NCBI GenBank assembly: GCA_029232285.1
Contig: JAOXFI010000011.1
Coordinates: 1-64,000 of the forward strand
Reading direction: 5' to 3'
DNA length: 64,000 nucleotides
Source of the DNA: Agmasoma carcini (nom. nud.)
Taxonomy: Eukaryota > Microsporidia > Thelohaniidae
Shown here: piece by piece, positions 50,665 through 59,629 of the stretch
Layout of the letters: each line of letters starts with the position of its first letter
Position numbering within the stretch: the first letter of the stretch is position 1
The notes under the pieces: model-generated
Seen by the model: only the letters and a program-made list of their open reading frames with translations
Told to the model about the DNA's origin: nothing
The model's database searches: none
Program-made: the position numbers and the translations under genes

Positions 50665-50735
50665 AATAAAACTAACTAACTAACTAATCTGACTAACTAA
50701 CAAGTCAAATAACTAACTAACCAATCAACTAAATA
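50665..50735 (+). repeat. CTAA-type microsatellite, interrupted
   Basis: Runs of aactaactaacta are broken by single changes. The same tetramer seeds many spacers of the window. Confidence 0.8.
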
Positions 50736-50778
50736 TCTATTAAAAATTTTACATATAAATTATGGTTTTTTAAATTTA

Positions 50779-50782
50779 CCCC
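50779..50782 (+). promoter_or_regulatory. CCCC touching the MADS-box start codon
   Basis: AAATTTACCCC runs directly into the ATG at 50783. Confidence 0.5.
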
Positions 50783-51139
50783 ATGCCCCATGAATTCTAC
50801 AGCGAGTCCGACTTTTATGGTACAAAGCATAAAACAATCAATAAGCAGCGCTTTGATTATATTTTGAACAAGAAAAAACGATCAGTGACTTTTAGTAAAA
50901 GAAAGAAAGGTATAATGAAAAAGGCATATGAGCTGAGTATGTTAACAGGTGCTGAAGTTATAGTTGTAGCTGCAACTGAGAGCGGACATGTTTATACCTT
51001 TGCTACTGATAGGTTGAAGCCTGTTCTATGTGACCAGGAGAATACGATTCAGGATTGTCTTCAGAAAAATTACAAGTTGACTTTAAATTGTGATTCTGAA
51101 GAAAAAGATTATAATTATTTTAATGAAAATGGATTATGA
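50783..51139 (+). CDS. MADS-box transcription factor, SRF/Mcm1 type
   Basis: A DNA-binding transcription factor expected to recognise CArG-like sites. The MADS domain spans about 19-78: INKQRFDYILNKKKRSVTF, SKRKKGIMKKAYELSMLTGA (helix and start of sheet) and ESGHVYTFATDRLKPVL. The GHVYTFAT segment places it with the SRF/Mcm1 class and not the Mef2 class. The invariant Lys/Arg residues of the DNA-contacting helix are present. The protein is only 118 aa, with a 40-residue tail, so activation must come from partners. Med15, three genes on, is one general route. Known fungal relatives control mating and cell-cycle genes; the target here is unknown. Confidence 0.93.
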   Translation: MPHEFYSESDFYGTKHKTINKQRFDYILNKKKRSVTFSKRKKGIMKKAYELSMLTGAEVIVVAATESGHVYTFATDRLKPVLCDQENTIQDCLQKNYKLTLNCDSEEKDYNYFNENGL

Positions 51140-51176
51140 AAATTTTAATTATTTTATATTTATATATATTGATTTT

Positions 51177-51275
51177 CAGGTTAGTCAGTTAGTCAGGTTA
51201 GTCAGTTAGTCAGGTTAGTCAGGTTAGTCAGTTAGTCAGTTAGTCAGGTTAGTTAGTTAGTCAGGTTAGTAAGAT
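51177..51275 (+). repeat. TTAGTCAG(G) minisatellite
   Basis: About eleven units of gttagtcag or gttagtcagg in the 3' region of the MADS-box gene, giving way to looser gttagccat units up to 51320. Confidence 0.9.
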
Positions 51276-51417
51276 TAGCCATATCAAGGTTAGTCATACC
51301 AAGGTTAGCTAGATCAAAGTTCGTTACAAAATCTGTTTTCCTATACTTTTAGTTAAACTTAAGTAATATTTTAAACAAATACTTTTATTAAATTTTCAAT
51401 ATTTTTATCCCTCCCCA

Positions 51418-51702
51418 ATGTTAACAGGGATTATAACAAAAGATGATGTATTTTTATCTGAAGAGGCTAATCCATTGATACAAAACCTTATTCAGAGTGT
51501 TATCTCCATTGGTAAGAACACATACGGATCACAGGTCAATTTTATAAGGCTACATCCTTATGTTGTGTCTATCATGAACACACTTTCAGATGTTATAATT
51601 TTTAAAGTAAGTGATAAGGAAGAGGATTTGACTGGTGTTTATGAAAATTATAGTAAATTGAAGGCAATTGGTGATTTAAAGCAAATAAAATTGTTTTTAT
51701 AG
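51418..51702 (+). CDS. Orphan protein of 94 aa
   Basis: Not recognised. It starts MLTGIITKDDVFLSEEANPL and looks like a compact alpha/beta domain with a central helix (LIQNLIQSVISIGKNTYG) and strands (VIIFKVSDKE, IKLFL). The ATG follows ATCCCTCCCCAA, a strong C-rich start motif, which favours a real and well expressed gene. It lies in a block of transcription-related genes in the same direction, but that is not evidence of function. Confidence 0.72.
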   Translation: MLTGIITKDDVFLSEEANPLIQNLIQSVISIGKNTYGSQVNFIRLHPYVVSIMNTLSDVIIFKVSDKEEDLTGVYENYSKLKAIGDLKQIKLFL

Positions 51703-52061
51703 TTAAAATATAGATTAGTTAGTAATATTATGGATTGTAGCACATCACAAGGTCTGATTAGTTGATAATCGTACACTAGATGGACTAATTATATATTTAT
51801 AAGTTATATTCTTAAATTCCCTTAACAAATAAAAACTTATAAATATGACATCAAACTTTTATAGATTTGTTATATTTATAAAGAAAAAGCATATCACTTT
51901 TAATTAACATTTTATAGGTCATAATTAGTACAAAAAATTTAAAAAACGCGTAAAATTAATTTGATAACTTCATATGGTCAACGTATCACTCCAAATATCT
52001 TCTTTCTTAAGTTTTAACCATCTTGAAACTATGTTATATTTATTTTTTTTAACAAACCCTT
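51703..52061. other. Intergenic region upstream of MED15
   Basis: About 360 bp without gene or repeat. ACCCTT lies 1-6 bases before the Med15 ATG. Confidence 0.5.
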
Positions 52062-53735
52062 ATGGAAGTCAACAAAGAACTTAGACAACAAATGATACAA
52101 AAACTATTGACAGCCCTCCAAGAGTCTCCCTCGTTCAAAGATATCGATCCAAATCAGCTTAAGCACGCTGTTCTTAACTCAGAACAACAAACATATAATA
52201 TTTCTGAAACAAAGGATGAATACTTGTACTTGATCTCTGAAAAGCTTAAAAAAATATCTACTCAAGGCACTAAATACAAATATAAACAAACACCAGAGCA
52301 GAATAACCATCATTCTTACTACCCTGATCCTAGAATGTATACAGATGTGTACCAATCAAAATATAACACACCAACACAACCAAATATGCATCCAAACAAT
52401 TACACTAACTATGATAGTAGAAGAGTAAGAGGCTATAATGATTTTGATATGCATCATAACAACACAAGAGGTCATAATAACTTTAGATTATCTCCAGAAG
52501 AGAACCCCAACAAACAAGTAAATAATAAATTTACATATAGAGGCCCTAATTATAATACCGTACCTCAAAGAATGAATTACTACCCCCAAGATTTATATAA
52601 TAATAACTATATTGACCCTTATTACAATGATTACCATAATAGAGAAGCCCCGAAAATGACAAGGGATCAAGGACCAACCATAGAAAATAGATATGTGCAA
52701 GTGAACAGGTCCAATGTAAACATTCCTAACATGCATCATATGGAAGAGAAGGTAGCTAAGTCAAATATAGATATTAATAAAGGTAAAAAGAAATATGGAG
52801 AGAATGTATTTGATGAAGATTTTGGTGTTTTTAAACATCAATCATCAGGATCTGTGCCCATCAAGAGTGTTAAAATTGATAATGAAAATATATACAAGCA
52901 AAAATTTGCAAGTCTCTCTTCCAACATGCACAATACTTTGGGTAATGATAATGTATTAATGGGGGATAGAAAGACTAACATGATGAAGGATAATAGGAAT
53001 GATGTGTCATCTGGGATGATGAATGATAGACGAGAATCAACTATTAATTATGGGAATGATTCTGTCATCAATAACATGTCAAATAGAACCCCAGGGGGTA
53101 GTATGATGGGTGACAGAAGAGAACCAACTGTTAATTATGGGAATGATTCTGCCATCAATAACATGTCAAATAGAACCCCAGGGGGTGGTATGATGGGTGA
53201 CAGAAGAGAACCAACTGTCAATTCAAAACCTGAAAGGAAAATAAATTCTACCATTATAAATGATGGAAACAACATGGTAGGCGATATGAACGTGATGAAT
53301 AATGATAAAATGGAACAAAATGGTGAAACGAGCAATGTGGATGAAGATTATTCTGATTTTTTATTCAATGATAGAGACGCCCCTTTTATGGACAATCAAA
53401 ATGACGAAAGTTCGATAGATAAAAAGTTGATTGAATTTTTAAAGAGAAATTCTCTTTCTATACTTAAAATATCAAATATTCCTGAATGGGAGCGTAAGTT
53501 AAGGGCCTTAAATGAAATAATGAAGAATAAAGTGGAAATTCCTATTGTTACGGAGCAGATGAAGTATATTGAGTATCCTTTTTTGACGTTTGCTAAGATT
53601 GAGAGACTCATTGAAGAGTTAAGTAATGATTTTGATGAAGAAAAATGTATAGAAGATGCTATTTCAGCATTTAAGCATCAGAAGAGACTTAACAGTGATT
53701 ATTCTTTGAATCTTGAGGATGATGATAAAGAATAA
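52062..53735 (+). CDS. MED15: Mediator tail subunit Med15/Gal11-like, KIX domain plus Asn-rich linker
   Basis: Med15 links DNA-bound activators to RNA polymerase II. Residues 1-68 fit a KIX domain: ELRQQMIQKLLTALQE, then LKHAVLNSEQQTYNIS and KDEYLYLISEKLKKI, three helices in the Gal11/Med15 pattern. The middle 370 residues are Asn-, Tyr-, Met- and Pro-rich and disordered. Near 330-390, a 29-residue unit (around NDSVINNMSNRTPGGSMMGD) is duplicated, with almost identical DNA. The C-terminal 130 residues return to ordered helical sequence (KKLIEFLKRNSLSILKISNI, TFAKIERLIEELSNDF) and may be the Mediator-binding part. 557 aa, about half of yeast Gal11. Other KIX proteins are an alternative but less likely. 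Confidence 0.75.
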   Translation: MEVNKELRQQMIQKLLTALQESPSFKDIDPNQLKHAVLNSEQQTYNISETKDEYLYLISEKLKKISTQGTKYKYKQTPEQNNHHSYYPDPRMYTDVYQSKYNTPTQPNMHPNNYTNYDSRRVRGYNDFDMHHNNTRGHNNFRLSPEENPNKQVNNKFTYRGPNYNTVPQRMNYYPQDLYNNNYIDPYYNDYHNREAPKMTRDQGPTIENRYVQVNRSNVNIPNMHHMEEKVAKSNIDINKGKKKYGENVFDEDFGVFKHQSSGSVPIKSVKIDNENIYKQKFASLSSNMHNTLGNDNVLMGDRKTNMMKDNRNDVSSGMMNDRRESTINYGNDSVINNMSNRTPGGSMMGDRREPTVNYGNDSAINNMSNRTPGGGMMGDRREPTVNSKPERKINSTIINDGNNMVGDMNVMNNDKMEQNGETSNVDEDYSDFLFNDRDAPFMDNQNDESSIDKKLIEFLKRNSLSILKISNIPEWERKLRALNEIMKNKVEIPIVTEQMKYIEYPFLTFAKIERLIEELSNDFDEEKCIEDAISAFKHQKRLNSDYSLNLEDDDKE

Positions 53736-53967
53736 ATGATGTGTTATTGTTAGATAATGTTTAAATTTGATGTGTATCATTTTATTGATAAAAAGGGTAT
53801 TTATTTAATATCGAGATAGCGTGATAGACAAAATATGTGACCATAATATAAAGAATTTTATTAATAAATTTATAAAATAAGTGGAGATATCAAATTATGA
53901 GTTTAGGGAGATTTATGTGGGGTAGGAAACATGATTTAATATAATTATGTTTGTGTTGTCATAAATA
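53736..53967. other. Spacer between MED15 and the HSH49-side array
   Basis: AT-rich, nothing recognised. Confidence 0.5.
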
Positions 53968-54105
53968 ATTGACTAACTAACTATATATATATAATTGACT
54001 AACTAACTATATATATAATTGACTAACTAACTATAAATATAATTGACTAACTAACTATAAATATAATTGACTAACTAACTATAAATATAATTGACTAACT
54101 AATTT
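53968..54105 (+). repeat. 22-bp minisatellite, about six units, reaching into the HSH49 stop codon
   Basis: Units of AATTGACTAACTAACTATAT and AATTGACTAACTAACTATAA. The last unit overlaps the 3' end of the minus-strand gene: its CTA at 54099-54101 is that gene's TAG stop. Confidence 0.95.
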
Positions 54106-54524
54106 TCTTTTTTATTTACTTCTTTTAATCTCATAACATGACCTAGAAAGTTTCTCTTATCTAAAATTTCTAATGCCTTTTTCAAATGTGCTCTTTTTCT
54201 AAATTCAATAATTTTTTTGCTTACTTTGATTGGCCCAAATTTTCTAAAAATATTCGTTAAATTTTGTTTTGTAAATTTACCTTTCACTCTGAGATATACT
54301 TTTTGTTGTATATAGTTGAAAATTATGTTCCTACCCCACAATTTGATATTATTTAGCATATTGTAACTCAAGTTTTGATCTTCTTTACTAAAATATTCAA
54401 CAAAGCAATACTTACCATGAAAGTTTAAGTCTTTAATAGTTGTTACCTGTATAAGTAACTCATATATAAGTGCCTTAGATGCCTTATAGTGAATATTTGC
54501 TATAAAACTTTCATATTTAATCAT
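54099..54524 (-). CDS. HSH49: SF3b49/Hsh49-like two-RRM splicing factor, reduced
   Basis: A component of the SF3b complex of U2 snRNP. The ATG at 54522-54524 gives 141 aa; an in-frame TTG upstream is not needed. RRM1 keeps the SF3B4 pattern: IANIHYKASKALIYELLIQV, KYCFVEYFSKEDQNLSYNML (RNP1-like FVEYFSKED, against FVEFLSEED in SF3B4) and NIKLWGRNIIFN (against MIKLYGKPIRVN). RRM2 is degenerate (VYLRVKGKFTKQNLTNIFRK, then a basic helix). The Pro-rich tail of the animal protein is absent. Its stop codon is supplied by the neighbouring 22-bp array. Confidence rests on RRM1 only. Confidence 0.72.
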   Translation of the reverse strand: MIKYESFIANIHYKASKALIYELLIQVTTIKDLNFHGKYCFVEYFSKEDQNLSYNMLNNIKLWGRNIIFNYIQQKVYLRVKGKFTKQNLTNIFRKFGPIKVSKKIIEFRKRAHLKKALEILDKRNFLGHVMRLKEVNKKEN

Positions 54525-54780
54525 TGTAAACAAAGAAGGATAAATTTAAAAATAACAAATAATGTAATATTTAATATAAATTTTATCATATTCAATCAAT
54601 CATGAATTATAAGTCATTTTATAAATATTTAATCCTTTTTAATGATGAATAACATTATTTTGAATATAACTAATATTATAATATACTATTTAAATATAAC
54701 TAATATATACAAATATAAATAATTTTCTTAAATATCAAAATTATTAAAAATATCACAATCTCAAATTTTAATATAACAAA
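54525..54780. other. Spacer with ATATAACTAATAT repeats
   Basis: Short imperfect repeats of aatataactaatat at about 54660-54710. Nothing else. Confidence 0.5.
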
Positions 54781-55551
54781 TCATATCGGTTTCTTATGAT
54801 CCAACCTTAAAACTCTAATCCTTTGCATTATCTCATCTTCAAACTCATCTTTGTTTATATTTAAATCATAATACTCCATTTTCTTGATAAAATCAACAGC
54901 AGCTGTGGCTGTAACTAAATAATATTCAATTTCCTTACCCCAAAGCTTAACATCCATACAATCACAACATATTTCAACTTCAAACCCATGCTTACACCCT
55001 ATTTCACACAAATCTAGCTGCTTTCTTCTAAATAAATTCATATATTTTATTTCTAAATACAAATCCTTGATTTGTGATTTAATAAAACAATAAACAAGCG
55101 AAGGAAAGAAAAGATCATGTCCATTCTCTTTACCTATGATTCTATAGATCTCAGATACACACAACATCAAATTTTTTATCTTTTCAGAACACGAAAATGA
55201 ATTTTTAATATTTTTTAAATATTTCAAAGGACTAAGATCAGTAAAACTTATATTTAAGTGAATTGGTACTAAAAATTCATACATTTTTATCTTACTATTG
55301 ACCATAACATTATTACTGTTGTGTTTAGAAAAAAATACCTTATGAAGCTCCATAGACACTAGTTTTTCCACTTGTAGCATTCCAATTTCACATTTAATCT
55401 GATATTTTAGCCGAATGTAATCATAGAAGTCAAATAAGTGCTTAGGGTTCTGGTCTAAGCAATTGTATGTGAAATCTACTATTAAAGAATATAATTGACT
55501 CTCTTTTAGCTGTACTAAAGATCTTATGCAATTCTTTCTACACGTTCTCAT
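54781..55551 (-). CDS. VPS9-domain protein, probable Rab5-type exchange factor
   Basis: Predicted to activate an endosomal Rab GTPase. The VPS9 core covers about 102-238: DLSPLKYLKNIKNSF (family form with SPxEKLxxI), EIYRIIGKENGHDLFFPSLVYCFI (catalytic Asp; family ADDLLPVLxYVI), LYLEIKYMNLF, and WGKEIEYYLVTATAAVDFI (catalytic Tyr; family GExxYYLTxLxAAVxFI). The N-terminal 100 residues form the helical bundle that supports the core. There is no RING, C2 or CUE module, so this is close to the minimum VPS9 protein at 256 aa. A conserved-looking Cys cluster (EIGCKHGFEVEICCDCMD) between the last two helices is unusual and could bind metal. Confidence 0.82.
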   Translation of the reverse strand: MRTCRKNCIRSLVQLKESQLYSLIVDFTYNCLDQNPKHLFDFYDYIRLKYQIKCEIGMLQVEKLVSMELHKVFFSKHNSNNVMVNSKIKMYEFLVPIHLNISFTDLSPLKYLKNIKNSFSCSEKIKNLMLCVSEIYRIIGKENGHDLFFPSLVYCFIKSQIKDLYLEIKYMNLFRRKQLDLCEIGCKHGFEVEICCDCMDVKLWGKEIEYYLVTATAAVDFIKKMEYYDLNINKDEFEDEIMQRIRVLRLDHKKPI

Positions 55552-56121
55552 CTCCTTTCGATTTGTTTATTTACTTTAAATTTATTGAAAAAGGAGAATA
55601 AAAGGAAAAAAATAATTGTAGAAATTTAAAAATAGCAGTATTTGATAATAATGAGCAATAAAACATGCTTTAAACATAATAAAAAGACTTTTAAAACCTT
55701 AAAGGCTTGATTAAAAATAATAAATAAATTTAGTTGTATGTTGAAGAGACCAAATGTTTATTTATTTATTAATTAAAATATAAATTAAAGGGGCTTCATC
55801 TAAAGCCTAAGAAAATACATTAAATCACCTAGTAAAATTATAAACTTAGATTTATACTTTACTATGCACACCTTTTGACTTGAATCTACTGAATTTTATA
55901 AATATATTTTGTCTCTTACCTTATATAAATAATTACATCAAAAATAGCTCAAAATATGATAAAAAGTACATAATATGTTAAATATTAATATATAGAATAA
56001 TTCCATAGTTTATATTAAACACTAATCCTTATATTTGATCTACAACAATATACCAAACACTACAAAACAAACAATATTTTTTTATTAGAAGTAAATTTTT
56101 ACACAAAAATTTTTTAACCCA
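55552..56121. other. Divergent intergenic region between the VPS9 gene and uS5
   Basis: 570 bp holding both promoters; no repeat or gene seen. The block AAAAATTTTTTAACCC lies directly upstream of uS5 (56105-56120). Confidence 0.55.
56105..56120 (+). promoter_or_regulatory. AAATTTTTT plus CCC motif of the uS5 gene
   Basis: AAAAATTTTTTAACCC ends one base before the ATG at 56122; same layout as the eL18 and eL31 genes. Confidence 0.6.
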
Positions 56122-56844
56122 ATGGCTGTCGAACAAAAGACTCAAAGAAGACCTAGACGTGAAGAGGAGTGGAAGCCCGCTACCACAGTTGGTATGCTTG
56201 TAAAGCAGGGCAAGATCAATTCCTTAGACCAGATCCTCTCCAATAACTTAGTTATTCAGGAACCACAGATCGTTGATTTCTTACTCGGTAAATCTAACTT
56301 AAAGGATAGAATATTAAGTATCTCCTCTGTTCAAAAGCAAAATAAATCTGGTCAAAAGACTTCTATGAAGGTCGTTATGGCTGTTGGTAATGGTGATAGA
56401 TATGTTGGTATCGGTACTCACTCTGCTAGAGAATTGAGCGCTGCTATTGCTGGTGCTACAAACAAAGCCAAACTAAACATTCAGAGAATCAGATTAGGTC
56501 CATGGCAAGGTGATAGTGGAAACAACCATACCGTAACCGCTGAATCTTCAGGACGTTGTGGTTCCGTCATGGTAAGAGTTATCCCTGCCCCAGTTGGTAC
56601 CGGTATTGTTGGTCCTAAAACTTCAGGTGAAATCTGTCAATTGGCTGGTATCAATGATATCTACCTAAAGAGTAGCGGTAAGACAAGAACAACAGAAAAC
56701 TTTGCTAAGGCCACTTTAAACGCCCTTGTTAGATCAAGCTCCATGTACATTCCTAGTGAGTGGGTCACACCTCAAAAGAAACTTAATCCTCTGATTGAAT
56801 TCTCTGATTACATAAGCTCAGCTGATTTTATGAGAACCAACTAA
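56122..56844 (+). CDS. RPS2: Small-subunit ribosomal protein uS5
   Basis: A 40S protein at the mRNA entry site. Full-length family match: EEEWKPATTVGMLVKQGKI at the start, the S5 RNA-binding domain with QKTSMKVVMAVGNGDRYVGI and GTHSARELSAAIAGATNKAK (about 88-125), RIRLGPWQGDSGNNHTV, GRCGSVMVRVIPAPVGTGIV (about 151-170) and the C-terminal helix block TTENFAKATLNALVRSSS. 240 aa, slightly shorter than in fungi, because the Gly/Arg-rich N-terminal tail is missing. Codon use is the most C-rich in the window, consistent with high expression. Spt6 starts 61 bp downstream in the same direction. Confidence 0.96.
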   Translation: MAVEQKTQRRPRREEEWKPATTVGMLVKQGKINSLDQILSNNLVIQEPQIVDFLLGKSNLKDRILSISSVQKQNKSGQKTSMKVVMAVGNGDRYVGIGTHSARELSAAIAGATNKAKLNIQRIRLGPWQGDSGNNHTVTAESSGRCGSVMVRVIPAPVGTGIVGPKTSGEICQLAGINDIYLKSSGKTRTTENFAKATLNALVRSSSMYIPSEWVTPQKKLNPLIEFSDYISSADFMRTN

Positions 56845-56905
56845 TAAATTCTTAAATTTTTAATATTCTTAGAAAATAAAATTTTTCTTTAAAAAAATTG
56901 TGCCC

Positions 56906-59458
56906 ATGATTTATAGCGATGAAAGCGATGAGTTTATCTTTAGAGGTAAAAAAAGAAGAATAGAATATGATGAAGGTGTTTATGATGAGGATGAGGTAGA
57001 AAATCCGATGTTTTTGGAGATATTTGGCGATGGAAGTGATTATTTTCATATTTATGAAAATATGGAGGAATATGAACCTGTCAAAGATGAGTACTTTAAT
57101 TTGGATGAGTGTATTTTGTATGTTTCTAAGCATTTGGACTTAAATGAAGATATGATACGTAATATTTATAGAGGAGTTTCTATAGAAGGATTTTCTGTTG
57201 CTGAAGATGTTATGACGATTCCACAGGGGTATTTTATACAAGGTAAAATGGAAGAATACAAAAGGTTTGCTAATCTTACACTTGATAAAGGGAATACAGA
57301 TTCTCTTAGGGCCGCTTTAGCATATAAAAGACAAACACCTTTGGAATTTGAAGGTTTATTGAATATAGCTGAGTATGAAGCCAATTTGTTAGAATCAAAA
57401 AGAATTCATCAGCCATCAGGAATGGTTGTAATGGATGAGAACAAGCTAAATAGTGAATTTAAGGCTAGAAATGACCATTTTTTGTTCAAAAATGAATATA
57501 GCTTATCAGATTTTGAGAGTTCGATGGTAAAGGGTAATTTTGGTGAATTGATAGGGCAGATAGCTAAAAGTTCAATATTTCAAGATCGAGTGTATCGGAC
57601 ATTTGAAAATTTGATACCAAAAGAAAATTTATGGTTATTTTTTACAAATGATGAAGATTCGAAAGATAATGTGATAAGAATGCATATTATTCAATTAGCA
57701 TTTGACTTATTGCCTTTAGAGAAGTATCAAAGGGAAGTATTTTATAATTTTAGAGCCATTGGTCTTGGTGAGAGCCTATCTTTGACTGATGAATCATTTA
57801 TGAATTATAAATTTGATCAATTAAATCAACAAACACACACGAAGGCCTCGCTTAGTGATCTTACAAATCTTATTATCTCCTTAAGAGGACCAGAAGGTTC
57901 CTATGTTGGAGTTCAATACACGAGGAATTATGTACGCATGGTTTATGTTGATGAATTTGGTGATATTAAGAAGACTATGATTTCTAATGAAAATAGTATT
58001 TTAAAAATAGAAGAATTTTTTGATCTTGGTCAGTTTGTGTGTATAACATCTGATTGTACTGGGGTTAAATACTTTATGCAGAAGTTTAGAAGACCTATGC
58101 TGTATGTTCCGGTCTCTTTATGTGTGTTTAATGATCTTAAAGACTTTTCTATAGCATATTCAGCTGCTGTTTGTGTTCAAAATCCATTGATTTATTTTTC
58201 AAGATTATATTATGAAAAAAAATCATTTGAAATTTACGAAAATTGTGAAACCCCATATAAAGTTGTTGTAGATGATTTTAAAATGTTAAGTAGGGCTATT
58301 AGGATGGCTTTGGTGTATGAAAAGGTCGAATGGAAATATTCTATGAAGTTTAAGTACTTTTATACGTTGCTTAATGCTATTGATATAAAGCTTAATGATA
58401 AACATTTTGATTATGAAAATATTGATTCAATAGAGAGGATGAGAGATGTATTTAGTTCTTCTGAGTACTTTAATGTCGGTTCATATTTTAGATTATTAGA
58501 TTCTAAGGTATCTCTTGATAAGTACAACATGAATGTGAAGATTCAGGGAACGGTCAAGATTTTATCGATGTTGTTTAATGTTAGTGTTGATGATGATGGG
58601 CCTAGAAAGCTTGTTAGTGAATATAAAGAAAATAGTGAACAATTTAATATGAAGTACAAGGATGATATCAATATTGATGCCATAATGGGTATATTAGAAC
58701 ATGATCCAAGCTTAAGGTTTGCAGGATCACCTGATGTGTTCATATTTCATGATACAGTGGCAAAGCTTAGGATGGACGTTTATTCGGGAATAGTTTCTAG
58801 GGTGAGTAAAGATTTTATAATAGTTGATGTTAATGATGCATCAGTATTTGTGTTTAAGGAAAGTGAATATAATCTTAATCAGTCTGTTGATGTTAAAGTT
58901 TGTTCTAAGAGTGTGCCTTATCTTAGTTATCAAGGTGAAATAGTTAAGTCAAGTCGTATGATAACTGATTATTCAACCAATCCGCTTTATTTCACAGGAT
59001 CGGTAGGTGATTTGTACAGAAATAACAAAAGGCTTGGTATTACACAGAATAGAGATTTGTTGTTTGTTTATATCCAATTAGAAAAAGAGAATTACAACAA
59101 GTTTGTGTTAAAGATTGAAGGAAGCAAATTGATTTGTCATAAGCTAGAATATTCTAATTTAAAAGATTTTATTAATAACGTTTGTAGACCATGCTTTGGT
59201 ATAATCGATAAGATTAAAAGCTTCAAATACTATTATAAGGAGTATTATGAAGCATTGGACTATGTTAAGGGTGCTACTGACTATATTAGATATGCTTTTG
59301 TGTTTAATGATAATTCTTTAAACTTTTTATTTGATAATTTACAAATTTCCTTTGTTTTAGAAGATAAAATTATTTACAAAGATAAGAAATTTAATAATTG
59401 TGAAGAAATAGTGAGATGGATAAAAATGGACTATAAAAATTTGATAAAAAATAAATAA
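56906..59458 (+). CDS. SPT6: Transcription elongation factor Spt6
   Basis: Spt6 is a histone chaperone that travels with elongating RNA polymerase II. The order of parts fits: a short acidic N terminus (YSDESDEF, EYDEGVYDEDEVENP), the helical Tex-like core (LEFEGLLNIAEYEANLLESK, GNFGELIGQIAKSSIFQDRV), a YqgF-like stretch (about 325-420), the helix-hairpin-helix and S1-like region (MDVYSGIVSRVSKDFIIVDV, about 615-640) and the C-terminal tandem SH2 region, seen in FVLKIEGSKLICHKLEYSNL and INNVCRPCFGIIDKI. The ATG at 56906 follows GCCC; an in-frame GTG 6 bp upstream is unlikely to be used. 850 aa against about 1450 in yeast: the long acidic tail that recruits Spn1 is nearly gone. Confidence 0.85.
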   Translation: MIYSDESDEFIFRGKKRRIEYDEGVYDEDEVENPMFLEIFGDGSDYFHIYENMEEYEPVKDEYFNLDECILYVSKHLDLNEDMIRNIYRGVSIEGFSVAEDVMTIPQGYFIQGKMEEYKRFANLTLDKGNTDSLRAALAYKRQTPLEFEGLLNIAEYEANLLESKRIHQPSGMVVMDENKLNSEFKARNDHFLFKNEYSLSDFESSMVKGNFGELIGQIAKSSIFQDRVYRTFENLIPKENLWLFFTNDEDSKDNVIRMHIIQLAFDLLPLEKYQREVFYNFRAIGLGESLSLTDESFMNYKFDQLNQQTHTKASLSDLTNLIISLRGPEGSYVGVQYTRNYVRMVYVDEFGDIKKTMISNENSILKIEEFFDLGQFVCITSDCTGVKYFMQKFRRPMLYVPVSLCVFNDLKDFSIAYSAAVCVQNPLIYFSRLYYEKKSFEIYENCETPYKVVVDDFKMLSRAIRMALVYEKVEWKYSMKFKYFYTLLNAIDIKLNDKHFDYENIDSIERMRDVFSSSEYFNVGSYFRLLDSKVSLDKYNMNVKIQGTVKILSMLFNVSVDDDGPRKLVSEYKENSEQFNMKYKDDINIDAIMGILEHDPSLRFAGSPDVFIFHDTVAKLRMDVYSGIVSRVSKDFIIVDVNDASVFVFKESEYNLNQSVDVKVCSKSVPYLSYQGEIVKSSRMITDYSTNPLYFTGSVGDLYRNNKRLGITQNRDLLFVYIQLEKENYNKFVLKIEGSKLICHKLEYSNLKDFINNVCRPCFGIIDKIKSFKYYYKEYYEALDYVKGATDYIRYAFVFNDNSLNFLFDNLQISFVLEDKIIYKDKKFNNCEEIVRWIKMDYKNLIKNK

Positions 59459-59629
59459 AATATTTTTGAGAATTAATTTTGATGTTTTTAATATAAAATA
59501 GTTAATCAGGTTAGTAATATAGATTAGTTAGTTAATCTAATATTTGTTTATAGTATATATTAGTTTGAAATAACAAGAAATTTTTAAAAATAATATTTCA
59601 ATACAAATTTTTACTTAAAAAAATTCTCA
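59459..59629. other. Spacer with TTAGTTAG remnants
   Basis: Contains ttagtaatatagattagttagttaat and, before Naa20, CAAATTTTTACTT (59604-59616). Confidence 0.5.
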
